DNA of 64,000 nt, from assembly GCF_000245335.1 (NCBI RefSeq), contig NZ_JH600285.1:62001-126000 (forward strand), written 5' to 3'. The stretch comes from Bacillus mojavensis RO-H-1 = KCTC 3706. GTDB lineage: Bacteria > Bacillota > Bacilli > Bacillales > Bacillaceae. The position numbers and the translations under genes are program-made. Positions 18,243-28,212 of the stretch are shown piece after piece (within the stretch, counting starts at the first letter, position 1; every line of letters begins with the position of its first letter). Under the pieces are notes generated by a model that did not search any database, had not been told where the DNA came from, and saw only the letters and a program-made list of their open reading frames with translations.

Positions 18243-19331
18243 ATGCAAATTAAAGAAATTTTTGTGATCCGCTGCATTTCGTGCTTAAGTGTCGTTCTGC
18301 TCCATATCATTTCAATGGTTCTGATGCTTCAGGCGGAAGCACTTGCCGATATTTCTCACACGATTGATTCTTTGCGCACACTCCTGATGTTCAGCACGCC
18401 TGCTTTCATTTTCATCTCTGAGTTTTTGCTGGCGCGTTCTTATCCTGACGGGGTGCCGGAGGGGTTTTTGAAGAAGAGAGGAAAAGTGATTTTTATTCCG
18501 TTTTTGTTTATCGCAGCCATAGATGCCTTGCTGATGACCAGTGCAATGGGGGGAAAGCTGACATTTTTGGCGTTTGTGCAGAAATATCTGGAAAACGTAT
18601 TTTTAGGAAACTTTATCGGATATTTCATTCTTGTCATCTTCCAATTTTACATCCTGCACATGCTCTTTCATGAGTATTTGAAAAAAGCATCGCCCAAATG
18701 GGTGCTGTCTGTCTCGTTTGTGGTGACAGCCGCTTATTTGGGCTATTTCTCAGCAGTCAGTCCGGCTCCCGCTTCTGAACAAGGCGGTTCCTTTCCGTTT
18801 TTCTGGGTTCCGTTTGCAGGCTGGCTTTTCTACTTTTGTCTCGCTTATTACTGCGGAAAAGAGTACAAGCAGTTTTTAGCGCTGCTGAATCAATACCGCT
18901 GGGTGATATACAGTGCTGCGATCGGATCCGCCGCGTTGGTTGTGGCTGTTTCTTATTTCGGAGAGGTCGGCATGATCAGCTCAAAGCGGCCTGACATCAT
19001 GCTTTATTCAACAAGTATGATTTTCCTGTGCTTTCACCTGTTTTCTAACATAAAGCACGTACCGAAAATCATTATGTTTATCAGTAACTACTCCTTTTCG
19101 ATTTATCTGCTGCACGCCTATTTTATGATCATTGGCTATGTTTTGCTGTTGAATATGCCGGACATTCCCGCTGTGCCGGCCGTTTTCTTGATGTTTGCCG
19201 TCTGCACAGCGGGCCCGATCCTGACATCCTGGGCACTGAACAAGTTTAAATATGGATATTTGTTTGTAGGGAAAATCTATCAGCCGAAGAAGCGAAAAGT
19301 AAAAATGGAAGTGCGAGACCACGCAGGCTGA
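18243..19331 (+). CDS. yfiQ: Acyltransferase-3 family membrane protein YfiQ
   Basis: 362 aa with about ten transmembrane helices and the acyltransferase-3 start IRCISCLSVVLLHI, which contains the family's conserved early Arg and His. Such proteins move acetyl or other acyl groups onto surface sugars or extracellular polymers across the membrane; the acceptor is not evident. ATG has SD AAAGGAG 8 nt upstream. It is a single gene between a gap and its own terminator. Confidence 0.85.
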   Translation: MQIKEIFVIRCISCLSVVLLHIISMVLMLQAEALADISHTIDSLRTLLMFSTPAFIFISEFLLARSYPDGVPEGFLKKRGKVIFIPFLFIAAIDALLMTSAMGGKLTFLAFVQKYLENVFLGNFIGYFILVIFQFYILHMLFHEYLKKASPKWVLSVSFVVTAAYLGYFSAVSPAPASEQGGSFPFFWVPFAGWLFYFCLAYYCGKEYKQFLALLNQYRWVIYSAAIGSAALVVAVSYFGEVGMISSKRPDIMLYSTSMIFLCFHLFSNIKHVPKIIMFISNYSFSIYLLHAYFMIIGYVLLLNMPDIPAVPAVFLMFAVCTAGPILTSWALNKFKYGYLFVGKIYQPKKRKVKMEVRDHAG

Positions 19332-19338
19332 AACATCG

Positions 19339-19368
19339 CGGCAGGAGAAACGTTCCTGCCTTTTTTTT
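19339..19368 (+). terminator. Terminator of yfiQ
   Basis: GGCAGGA/TCCTGCC stem with loop GAAACGT, then eight T residues. Confidence 0.85.
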
Positions 19369-19488
19369 ACGCAAATATATACATGATAGAACAACTATTA
19401 AACCATTTCCTTTAAAATAAAAGTGAATTTAATATATGCCAATGATTCAGGATTATTAGATGCCTGTTTATTGAAAGGAGACCAAACC

Positions 19489-20026
19489 ATGTCAACAGCC
19501 AATCTAAGCTATCCGATAGGAGAGTACAAACTTAGGAAATTCATATCAAACGAGCAGAAAGAAGAATGGATTCAAGTGCTGGAGGAAGTGCCGGCTAAGC
19601 TGAAGCAAGCCGTTGAGGGGATGACAGACAGCCAGCTTGATACACCGTACCGAGACGGCGGATGGACCGTCCGGCAAGTTGTACATCATCTGGCTGACAG
19701 TCATATGAATGGCTATATCCGTTTTAAATTAACCTTGACAGAAGAGACACCGGCTATCCGTCCGTATGATGAAAAAGCATGGTCGGAGCTTGAAGACTCC
19801 AAAACAGCGGAGCCGAGCGGTTCACTCGCGCTTTTGCAGGAGCTTCACGGAAGATGGACAGCTCTTCTTCGCACTCTGACAGATCAGCAATTTCAGCGCG
19901 GATTTTACCATCCCGATACAAAAGAAGGTCATTACCCTAGAGAACGCGCTCGGGCTGTATGTCTGGCACTCCCATCACCATATCGCTCATATTACGGAGC
20001 TTTCCAAACGGATGGGGTGGTCTTAA
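19489..20026 (+). pseudogene. yfiT: DinB-like metal-dependent hydrolase YfiT, frameshifted
   Basis: Removing one G from GG at 19927-19928 gives exactly 178 aa, the length of YfiT in 168. The intact part carries QVVHHLADSH (first metal His). After the extra base the true frame continues as ENALGLYVWHSHHHIAHI, with the other two metal-binding His residues, to TAA 20024-20026. As written, the protein instead runs into unrelated sequence until 20079 and loses two metal ligands. YfiT is a bacillithiol-transferase/DinB-like four-helix metalloprotein. ATG 19489 has SD AAAGGAG. The repaired stop overlaps the yfiU stop on the other strand (TTAA). Confidence 0.85.
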
Positions 20027-21579
20027 CGCTTTTGCCGGCGGAAAGCCGGGAGACTGATTGCTGCAACCACCAGCAGTGAAATCACGGCCGCCGCCGCATA
20101 TAAATGATCATAGCCGCTGGCAACACTTGCATGAATGGCATCGCTTATCGCAGTTTTGACTTCAGGCACAGGTATGCGTTCGATCTGTTCTTGTAAAGAA
20201 GAAACATCTGAACTGTCGATCTCGGGAATCATCTGCATATCCTTCCCTGACTGTCCGCTGTCCGATAAGCGGCTGCTGATTTCATCACCGATTTGGTCAA
20301 ACCCTGCTGTAATAAAACCTGCATAAAGAGTAGGCGCCAATGTCAGCCCGATTTGCCTTACCAATGATAGCGTGCCAAGCGCCGTGCCCTTATTCGTTTT
20401 CGCTGCCTCTGATACAAGGACGTTCAGCGGCGCGCCTAACAGAAAGCCAAAACCAATCCCAGCTACCACACTTGCGATCACAAACTCCCATTTCTCCGTC
20501 ACCCAAAGCGGAAATAAAGCAAATCCCGCACATGAAATGATTCCTGAAAGCACAACAGTTTTCACCGGTCCTTTTTTGTCGGTGAGCGCTCCGCCAAGCC
20601 AAGCGCCGATTCCGGAAGCTAAGGCGAGAGGTGTCATCCAATAGCCGGCTTTTGCGGCAGGAACGCCTAAATATTGCTCAACATAGGACGGAATAAAAAT
20701 AACCGCTGCCAACAGGCCCCCGGATAATAAACCGATGATAAGCGTTCGCTGAAACAGGTGATTCCGAAGTAAAGAATACGCTAGAATGGGATCGCCCCCG
20801 CGCATTTCCATCCGCTTCTCAAACCATACGAGCGCCGCAAAACAGAAAATACCGATTAGAATAAATCCATAAACCTCAGGATCTCCCAGGCTTTTTAAGA
20901 GATTTGTTCCGTCAAGGTTTGTCATGCCGTACATTACAGCCAAAATTGACAAGGACAGTAGAAAAATTCCGGCCGTGTCGAGACGTTTGGCCTCCGGCGC
21001 TTTGGTTTCCACAATAAAAAATGCACCGAAAACAACCAGCAGCACCGCAATCGGCAGGTTAATCAAAAACAGCCAATGCCACGATCCGGTCCAATCAAGC
21101 AGAAAGCTTCCGACATTGGGTCCTAGCACAGCAGCCATCCCGTTCATCGCCCCTAGCAAGCCAAGGGCCTTCCCTTGCTTTTCCTTTGGAAGCGTAGCAA
21201 GGACGTGAGAACTTCCGATGATGAAAATTCCGCCCCCTCCAAGCGCCTGAATCAGCCGTGAGATAAGAAAAAGCGGAAAGCTTTGGCTCAAGGCGACAAG
21301 CAAAGAACCAAGCCCGAAAAGGCCGACTTCAATAAGAAACAGCTTTTTTCTGCCGTAGCGATCGGAAAGCTTTCCGACGATCGGCACACTGACGCTGAGT
21401 CCGAGCGTATAAAGCGTAATGCCCCACGAACCCCAAGACGGGGAAACAGCAAACGATTCGTTTATCGTGGTCAGCGCAGCGGAGATGATCCCATTATCCA
21501 ACGCAGCCATAAATACCCCGATGGTAAACAGGCTGATCGCCCACTTTTGGCTTTTTTGATCTGCCAATGCCTTTGGCAT
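20023..21579 (-). CDS. yfiU: MFS drug efflux protein YfiU (14-TMS, DHA2 type)
   Basis: 518 aa from ATG 21579, 9 nt after the SD AAAGGAG; ATG 21585 is only 3 nt from it and less likely. Fourteen helices, motif A (GKLSDRYGRKKLFL), motif C-like GPNVGSFLLDWTG and the N-terminal DNGIISAALTTI typical of EmrB/QacA proteins. It is a proton-driven multidrug exporter of the cytoplasmic membrane. The upstream neighbour yfiV, co-directional, encodes a MarR-type regulator, and a perfect 15-bp palindrome lies in the promoter. Confidence 0.93.
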   Translation of the reverse strand: MPKALADQKSQKWAISLFTIGVFMAALDNGIISAALTTINESFAVSPSWGSWGITLYTLGLSVSVPIVGKLSDRYGRKKLFLIEVGLFGLGSLLVALSQSFPLFLISRLIQALGGGGIFIIGSSHVLATLPKEKQGKALGLLGAMNGMAAVLGPNVGSFLLDWTGSWHWLFLINLPIAVLLVVFGAFFIVETKAPEAKRLDTAGIFLLSLSILAVMYGMTNLDGTNLLKSLGDPEVYGFILIGIFCFAALVWFEKRMEMRGGDPILAYSLLRNHLFQRTLIIGLLSGGLLAAVIFIPSYVEQYLGVPAAKAGYWMTPLALASGIGAWLGGALTDKKGPVKTVVLSGIISCAGFALFPLWVTEKWEFVIASVVAGIGFGFLLGAPLNVLVSEAAKTNKGTALGTLSLVRQIGLTLAPTLYAGFITAGFDQIGDEISSRLSDSGQSGKDMQMIPEIDSSDVSSLQEQIERIPVPEVKTAISDAIHASVASGYDHLYAAAAVISLLVVAAISLPAFRRQKR

Positions 21580-21616
21580 ACTCATCAACTCCTTTTGCTT
21601 CACTTGAAATATATTA

Positions 21617-21631
21617 TTCATTTAAAATGAA
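21617..21631. promoter_or_regulatory. Candidate YfiV operator in the yfiU promoter
   Basis: TTCATTTAAAATGAA is a perfect 7-1-7 palindrome. It lies between a minus-strand -35 TTGACA (+ strand 21636-21641) and a TAATAT-type -10, so a bound MarR dimer would block RNA polymerase at yfiU. Confidence 0.6.
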
Positions 21632-21642
21632 CTAAATGTCAA

Positions 21643-21683
21643 ATAAAAAAAGTCTGCCTCCGCAGTTGCGGGAGGACAGACTT
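21643..21683 (-). terminator. Terminator of yfiV
   Basis: On the minus strand AAGTCTGTCCTCCCGC pairs with GCGGAGGCAGACTT, followed by TTTTTTATTT. Confidence 0.85.
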
Positions 21684-21692
21684 CGCCTGACA

Positions 21693-22175
21693 TTATTCTT
21701 TTTTTGCCTGCTCCAGCGCTCTGGAAAGAATAGAAAGCCCTTTGGAAACAGCTTGCTTTTCATCAGGAGACAGCATTTCCAAGGAACTCTTCAATTTCAT
21801 ATGGCCCTTTTGATAAAGCCCGCGAAAAATATTTTTCGCATCCTCCGTTAAATGGACAACCACTGAACGGCGATCCTCTTCAGAATGCGATCGTTTAACA
21901 AAGCCGGATTTCTCAAGGCGGTCTAGCAGCCCGGTTGTATTTGACAGGGAAGCTCCCATTTTCTCTGCAATATCACTGACCTTCAGCGTTCCGTGATTGT
22001 TTAAAAGCATCAGCACTTTCATTTGCGGCATGCTCATATCCAGCTTCATCCACTCAGACACATCACCGAGCCCGGCAGATGTTAAGACTTTCATATAAAG
22101 CACCCAAATTTCACGTTCCTCAGATGAAAGAATATTTTCGTTTAATACTGTTGTATCATGTAAGTTATATTCCAT
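21693..22175 (-). CDS. yfiV: MarR-family regulator YfiV
   Basis: 160 aa with the MarR winged-helix core: LLNNHGTLKVSDIAEKMG, SNTTGLLDRLEKSGFVKR and the wing SEEDRRSVVVHLT. It sits upstream of the exporter gene yfiU with a terminator between, a common arrangement for ligand-released repressors of drug pumps. The ligand is not evident. Confidence 0.9.
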   Translation of the reverse strand: MEYNLHDTTVLNENILSSEEREIWVLYMKVLTSAGLGDVSEWMKLDMSMPQMKVLMLLNNHGTLKVSDIAEKMGASLSNTTGLLDRLEKSGFVKRSHSEEDRRSVVVHLTEDAKNIFRGLYQKGHMKLKSSLEMLSPDEKQAVSKGLSILSRALEQAKKE

Positions 22176-22347
22176 TTGATCACTTCCTCATCATTCGCTC
22201 CTCTTACCATATTACTCGATTTTAACTGCTGAAAGAAAGTCAGCATAAACCGCAGATGGGACTTTGTCCGAAAAATAGCGGTAGTGTATAATGAGTTGGA
22301 GATTATTGGGGAAAGAAATATCGAACTGTATATGATTGGAGAGACCA

Positions 22348-24919
22348 TTGCTGATTAAAAAGAATGCTTTATCAATTTTAAAAATCGTTTTTCCTGTTGC
22401 TGTTTTACTATTTGTGTTTTATCAGTCGAAAAAAGAATTGACAAACCTGTCATTCAAACGAACGCTTATGGTGATCAACGGGCTGGAGCGGACCGACTTA
22501 TTCATTCTTGTGCTCATCGGCCTGCTTGCTGTTGCGGCCATGTCACTATACGATTACGTTCTTAAATATTCGCTGCGCCTTTCGATCACAAACGGAAAGG
22601 TGTTCAGGGTATCCTGGATTGCTAATTCATTTAATAATGTCCTTGGCTTCGGAGGGTTAGCCGGAGTCGGGTTAAGAATGATGTTTTATAAGGAGCATAC
22701 AAAAGACCATAAAGCGCTGGTGAAAGGAATTGCCTGGCTTACATCCTCGATGCTGCTCGGCCTTTCAGTTTTCAGCATTTTCGTTATCGCAAGATTGCTG
22801 CCCGTGGATGAAGTCATCAATGAAAAACCATGGCTGTGGGCGGTTGTTATCGGCTTCGCGCTGATTGTGCCGATCTCTTTGGCGGCGGCTATACGAAAAG
22901 GCCGCAAAGCAGAGGATGAAGAGGGCGGAGACATAGTGAAAAATCCGATTTTCGCTTATATGGGCGCTTCCGTAGCAGAATGGCTTATGGCTGGAATAGT
23001 AATCTATCTGTCTCTGCTCGCCATGGGAATTCATGCTGACATCAGGTATGTGTTCGGGGTATTTGTGATTGCGGCAATCGGAGGCATGATCAGTCTTGTT
23101 CCAGGCGGCTTCGGCTCGTTTGACCTTTTGTTTTTGCTCGGAATGGAGCAGCTAGGCTACCATCAGGAAGCCATTGTGACGTCGATTGTGCTGTACCGGC
23201 TCGTCTATTCATTTATCCCGTTCGTTTTGGGGCTGTTCTTTGCTGCCGGCGACCTGACCGAAAGCACGATGAAACGGCTTGAAACGAACCCGCGAATTGC
23301 ACCGGCAATCGAAACGACAAACGTTCTGCTTGTCGTACAGCGGGCCATGTTAGTGAGAATTTTGCAGGGATCGCTTTCACTCATTGTGTTCGTAGGCGGT
23401 CTCATTGTCCTTGCGTCGGTGTCACTGCCGATTGATCGGCTGACAGTCATTCCGCACATTCCGCATCCGGTCCTTTTGCTGTTCAATGGGCTGTCCTTAA
23501 GCTCAGCGCTCATTTTGCTGATATTGCCGATCGAGCTTTATAAACGGACAAAACGGTCCTATACAATGGCGATTACAGCGCTTGTCGGCGGGTTTGTTTT
23601 CAGCTTTTTAAAAGGGCTTAATATCAGTGCTATATTCATATTGCCGATTATCATCGTTTTGCTTGTGCTGTTGAAAAAACAATTTGTCAGAGAACAGGCT
23701 TCCTATACGCTCGGACAAATGATTTTCGCTGCGGCTCTGTTTACTGTGGCGCTGTTTAACTATAACCTTATCGCAAGCTTCATCTGGGATCGGATGAAGA
23801 AGGTGCTGCGCCACGAATATTTCGTCCACAGCACTTCTCATATTACACATGCGACCATTATGGCAGTCATCGCCGTTCCGCTGTTCTTCTTTATCTTTAC
23901 AGTGGTGTATCATAAGAAAACCAAACCAATTGGGGAAAAAGCTGATCCAAAACGTCTTGCTGAGTTTTTGAATGATAAAGGCGGCAACGCGCTCAGCCAT
24001 CTCGGCTTTCTGGGGGATAAGCGGTTTTATTTCTCAAGCGACGGCAATGCATTGCTTCTGTTTGGAAAAATCGCAAGACGTCTGGTCGTGCTTGGCGATC
24101 CGTCCGGCCAAAAGGAATCGTTCCCCCTTGTGCTCGAAGAATTTCTGAACGAAGCACATCAAAAGGGCTTCAGTGTTCTGTTCTATCAAATCGAACGAGA
24201 GGACATGGCGCTGTACCATGATTTTGGGTATAACTTTTTTAAACTTGGCGAGGAAGCCTATGTGGACTTAAACACGTTTACCATATCAGGGAAGAAAAAA
24301 GCCGGTCTGCGGGCGATCAATAACCGGTTTGAACGGGAGGAATATACCTTCCATGTTGACCATCCTCCATTTTCGGAAGCCTTTTTAGAAGAGCTCAAAC
24401 AAATCTCAGATGAATGGCTCGGCTCGAAAAAGGAGAAGGGCTTTTCACTCGGGTTCTTTGATCCGTCATATTTACAGAGAGCACCGATCGCTTATATGAA
24501 AAATGCTGAAGGGGACATTGTGGCTTTCGCAAATAATCATGCCGATGTATCAGGAAGGCGAAATCTCGGTCGATCTGATGCGCTATCGCAGTGACGCCCC
24601 GAACGGTATTATGGATGCATTGTTCATCCGCATGTTTTTATGGGCGAAGGAGGAGGGATGCACGTCATTTAACATGGGTATGGCGCCTTTGGCCAATGTC
24701 GGCACAGCCTTTACATCCTTCTGGTCAGAACGCTTCGCGGCTGTCATTTTTAATAATGTTCGGTATATGTACAGCTTCAGCGGGCTCAGGGCATTTAAAG
24801 AAAAATACAAACCCGAATGGCGCGGAAAATACTTGGCGTATCGGAAAAACAGATCTCTTTCTGTCACCATGTTCCTCGTCACGCGTCTGATCGGCAAAAG
24901 CAAAAAAGACTCCGTCTAA
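22348..24919 (+). pseudogene. mprF: Lysylphosphatidylglycerol synthase/flippase MprF, frameshifted
   Basis: Deleting one base near 24530-24541 restores exactly 856 aa. The N-terminal ~500 residues hold about 14 helices (flippase domain). The C-terminal cytosolic domain (GNAT-fold, GGNALSHLGFLGDKRF) transfers lysine from Lys-tRNA to phosphatidylglycerol, reducing sensitivity to cationic peptides. At residue ~730 the frame reads AFANNHADVSG instead of AFANVMPMYQEG, and translation stops at 24594. The rest (ISVDLMRYRSDAPNG to KSKKDSV) is intact in the next frame. Start is TTG 22348 with SD GGAGAG. As written, the lysyl-transfer domain loses its last ~125 residues. Confidence 0.9.
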
Positions 24920-24940
24920 ACAGACGGAGTTTTTTTATTT
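24903..24940. terminator. Bidirectional terminator between mprF and yfiY
   Basis: ACTCCGTCT-AAAC-AGACGGAGT with T7 on the plus strand and a T6 run on the minus strand. Confidence 0.88.
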
Positions 24941-25913
24941 AGACGTTAAGAAATACGTTTCAATATCGTCAAGCAGATAGTTTGCGGCTTTGATTCCGCC
25001 TGCGGTTGTCCACACGACGTCATCGACCTCATGGGCGTTCCCTGACTTCACAGCCTTAAGGTTTTTCCATAGTGAACTGCTCGTCCACTGGTTGGCCCAT
25101 TTTTCATTATCTTTTGCATTATCGGCTTTATAAGTGAAATAAAAAAGACACATCGCCATCCATATCAGGAATGGATTCTTTGCTGTCTGTTGAGAACGTA
25201 AACTGGTCCTTTTGTTTCTTGAATAGCTCCACTTGCTTTTCAGGACGTTTAAAACCTAGCTGGTCTAAAATAATGCCGGAGAATGAATCTTTATAATAGA
25301 TTCTCGACTCGCCGGACAGAAAGCGAACAACAGACACGGTTTTGTTTGTCTGATCGCCAAGCTTATCTTTCATATCGGCAACGCGCTTATCAAAATCGGC
25401 AATGACTTCTTTGCCTTTGTCGGCCTTATTCACCGCGTCGGCATAAAGAGTCAGGTTATCCTTCCAGTTCCCGGCTAAAGATTCAGCAAAAACCGTCGGC
25501 GCAATCGCATTTAGCTGATCATAAATCTTTTCTTGGCGCACTTTATTTCCAATAATCAAATCAGGCTTTAATTCCGCGATGGCTTCCACATTCGGTTCGG
25601 TTTCGAGCCCGACGTTTTTCACACCTTTCATGTCGTCTTTCAGGTAGTCATACCACGGATCACCCTTCCAAGACTTCACGGCCCCGACTGGTTTAATGCC
25701 AAGCGCTAAAAGCGCCTCTGTCCCTTCATTTGTTAAGACGACAATCCGTTTTGGATTGGCTGGAATATTGTCTGATGTCCCCATTGCATGTTTAACCGTT
25801 CTTGTTTTGCTGTTTGCCCCCTGGCTGTTACCGGAACTTTCTGAACTATTACAGGCAGAAAGCACCATAACGGCCATAAGGAATACAAATAACATGCTGA
25901 TATGCTTTTTCAT
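24935..25913 (-). pseudogene. yfiY: Siderophore-binding lipoprotein YfiY, frameshifted
   Basis: Removing one base near 25141-25150 gives exactly 325 aa. The start is ATG 25913 with SD GGGAGG. The signal peptide ends in a lipobox (VLSAC). The periplasmic-binding fold of type III follows (NPKRIVVLTNEGTEALLALG, then PNVEAIAELKPDLIIG). The last ~70 residues (LFYFTYKADNAKDNEKWANQ to YFLTSK) are in the shifted frame. In 168 YfiY with YfiZ-YfhA imports iron bound to schizokinen or arthrobactin. It is divergent from yfiZ, with Fur-box-like sequences between. As written, translation would end at HL just after the shift. Confidence 0.9.
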
Positions 25914-25930
25914 CTTTTTCCTCCCAATAT

Positions 25931-25945
25931 TGAAATTCATTATCA
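25931..25945. promoter_or_regulatory. Partial Fur box at yfiY
   Basis: TGAAATTCATTATCA resembles the 7-1-7 Fur box TGATAATNATTATCA, with the right half perfect and the left half degenerate. It sits just in front of the yfiY SD. Confidence 0.5.
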
Positions 25946-25987
25946 TTTAGATCATAATAAGCAGTGGTGAGAGTGTCAATCATTAAT

Positions 25988-26002
25988 TGAGGATGATTCT
26001 CA
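25988..26002. promoter_or_regulatory. Fur box between yfiY and yfiZ
   Basis: TGAGGATGATTCTCA is a 7-1-7 inverted repeat with one mismatch and fits the B. subtilis Fur box variant TGAGAATNATTCTCA. It can serve both divergent iron-uptake units. Confidence 0.75.
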
Positions 26003-26066
26003 AAAACAATTAATTTACTGCAGTCAAGGTGAAGAATGGTACATAGTAAATCACTAGGAGAATTGG

Positions 26067-27071
26067 ATGATGATCTTCAAAGAGGCTTATTCGAAATGGA
26101 TTTTGTTATTATGTCTGCTTTTCGTTTTGCTGGTGGCTGTCTGCGCAAGTGTCATTTACGGCTATACCGGTACGTCATGGGGACAGGTCTATCAAGCATT
26201 TACATCTTTTAACGGATCAAATGAGCAAGTCATCATTAAAGACGTCAGGCTCCCGCGAGCACTGGTTGCCACAGTTGTCGGCGCTTCCCTTGCGGCTGCC
26301 GGCGCTCTGATGCAGGCGCTGACAAAAAACCCGCTAGCATCACCAGGGATTTTCGGAATCAACGCAGGGGCCGGCTTTTTTATTGTTGCCGGATCATTTT
26401 TTCTGCATATTCAATCACCCCAAGCGCTTGTATGGAGCTCGTTTCTCGGTGCTTCCTTTACCGCCGCGATTGTCTATGCCGCAGGTTCGCTTGGAAGAGA
26501 AGGGCTCACGCCGATCAAATTGACGCTGGCTGGAGCAGCCATGGCGGCAATGTTTTCTTCGCTGACACAAGGCATGCTTTCCGTCAATGAACTCGAGCTG
26601 GCTCAGGTGTTATTTTGGCTGACGGGCTCTGTGCAGGGCAGGAGTCTTGATTTGCTGCTGACAATGCTTCCGTATGCCGCGGCAGCGCTTCTGATCAGCT
26701 GTTTCCTCGGCCAAAAAATTAATCTTCTTGTCATGGGAGAAGATGTTGCCAAAGGACTCGGTCAAAAAACGGGGCTGCTGAAATTCGTTATGGCACTATG
26801 CATTGTCCTGCTTGCCGGTTCGGCTGTCGCCATTGCCGGGCCGATTTCCTTTATCGGCATCATCATCCCGCACTTTGCCCGCTTTATCATCGGCAATGAC
26901 TATCGCTGGGTTCTGCCGTTTTCCGCTGTTTTAGGTGCAATTTTACTTGTTGCCGCGGACATCGGGGCACGATATATCATTATGCCTCAGGAGGTTCCGG
27001 TTGGGGTCATGACGGCGATGATTGGCATGCCTGTGTTTGTTTACATCGCAAGAAGGGGGGCGAATCTATGA
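26067..27071 (+). CDS. yfiZ: Siderophore ABC permease YfiZ (FecCD family)
   Basis: 334 aa (333 from the second ATG, 26070); SD AGGAG is 6 nt before the first ATG. Nine to ten helices with FecCD signatures: VRLPRALVATVVGASLAAAG, LTKNPLASPGIFGINAGAG and GPISFIGIIIPHFARF. With YfhA it forms the permease heterodimer for iron-schizokinen/arthrobactin supplied by YfiY. No ATPase is encoded here, so one such as YusV must act in trans. Overlaps yfhA by 4 nt (ATGA). Confidence 0.95.
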   Translation: MMIFKEAYSKWILLLCLLFVLLVAVCASVIYGYTGTSWGQVYQAFTSFNGSNEQVIIKDVRLPRALVATVVGASLAAAGALMQALTKNPLASPGIFGINAGAGFFIVAGSFFLHIQSPQALVWSSFLGASFTAAIVYAAGSLGREGLTPIKLTLAGAAMAAMFSSLTQGMLSVNELELAQVLFWLTGSVQGRSLDLLLTMLPYAAAALLISCFLGQKINLLVMGEDVAKGLGQKTGLLKFVMALCIVLLAGSAVAIAGPISFIGIIIPHFARFIIGNDYRWVLPFSAVLGAILLVAADIGARYIIMPQEVPVGVMTAMIGMPVFVYIARRGANL

Positions 27072-28099
27072 AGCTACGTTTTGGCTTTACAGCGGCTGAA
27101 AAGAAAGCATGGATTGTCTTTTTTGTTTTACTCGGTTTAACAGCGGCTGTGTTCATCATAAGCGCCGGGCTCGGGCAGCGGTTCATTCCTCCTTGGGATG
27201 TGGCCAAAACATTTTTCGGTGCAGGTTCAAAGCTCGATGAAATGATGGTGATGTCGTTCCGCATGCCAAGAATTTTGACAGCTGTATGCGCCGGCGTTTG
27301 CTTGGCTGCGGCAGGCGCAATTTTGCAGGGGCTGGTCAGAAACCCTCTCGCATCCCCGGATATTATCGGAATCACGGGCGGAGCGGCTGTGGCTGTGGTG
27401 CTTGTCATGATGTTCTTCTCAGACCGAAGCGATTCACTGACGATCAGTCTGTCATGGCTTCCGGCAGCCGCATTTATCGGGGCATCAGTTGTTGGACTTA
27501 TCGTTTATTTACTCGCATACAAAAATGGCGCCTCCACGTTTCGGCTGGTGCTGATCGGAATCGGATTTTCAATGTCTGCACAAGCGATGACCACATTGCT
27601 CATGATCAAAGGCCCGATCTACAGGGCGTCTCAAGCCAATGTATACATAACAGGTTCAGTCTACGGATCGAACTGGCAGCATGTAAAAATAGCCGTGTTG
27701 CTGTCAGCCATTCTCTTATTCATTTGTTTTATCTGTCTAAAAAATATGAATATACAGATGCTCGGTGAAGATATTGCGGCAGGTGCGGGAAGCTCCGTGC
27801 AAAGAAACCGGTTCTTCCTGCTGCTGCTGAGTACGGCTCTTACGGGCTGTGCGGTTTCGGTTGCCGGAACGATTGGTTTTGTCGGTCTGATGGCGCCGCA
27901 CATCGCAAGGCGCCTCGTCGGCTCGTCTTACGGTGCGCTGCTCCCGGCATCTGCACTGATCGGGGCTCTGCTCGTATTAGGAGCAGACATCATCGGCAGA
28001 ACCTTATTTGCCCCGGTCGAAGTTCCGGCAGGCGTTTTTACAGCGGCGATCGGCGCGCCCTATTTTATTTATTTGCTCTATAAAACAAGAAATTCCTGA
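27068..28099 (+). CDS. yfhA: Siderophore ABC permease YfhA (FecCD family)
   Basis: 343 aa, about ten helices, paralogous to YfiZ. It repeats the same signatures: FRMPRILTAVCAGVCLAAAG, VRNPLASPDIIGITGGA and GTIGFVGLMAPHIARRL. It is the second half of the permease pair and is translationally coupled to yfiZ, with SD AAGGGGGG inside the end of yfiZ. Iron control is expected through the Fur box upstream of yfiZ. Confidence 0.95.
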   Translation: MKLRFGFTAAEKKAWIVFFVLLGLTAAVFIISAGLGQRFIPPWDVAKTFFGAGSKLDEMMVMSFRMPRILTAVCAGVCLAAAGAILQGLVRNPLASPDIIGITGGAAVAVVLVMMFFSDRSDSLTISLSWLPAAAFIGASVVGLIVYLLAYKNGASTFRLVLIGIGFSMSAQAMTTLLMIKGPIYRASQANVYITGSVYGSNWQHVKIAVLLSAILLFICFICLKNMNIQMLGEDIAAGAGSSVQRNRFFLLLLSTALTGCAVSVAGTIGFVGLMAPHIARRLVGSSYGALLPASALIGALLVLGADIIGRTLFAPVEVPAGVFTAAIGAPYFIYLLYKTRNS

Positions 28100-28103
28100 T
28101 CGT

Positions 28104-28138
28104 AAAACCCATTTTCTCTGAAAGAAAATGGTTTTTTT
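28104..28138 (+). terminator. Terminator of yfiZ-yfhA
   Basis: AACCATTTTCT-type stem (ACCCATTTTCT/AGAAAATGGTT) with loop CTGAA, then T7. Confidence 0.82.
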
Positions 28139-28212
28139 AATAATGACTGAAAATTGCCACTAATATTTTGTTATACTGACAGAGACATTGATGCAGAAAG
28201 GATGGCAGGCGA

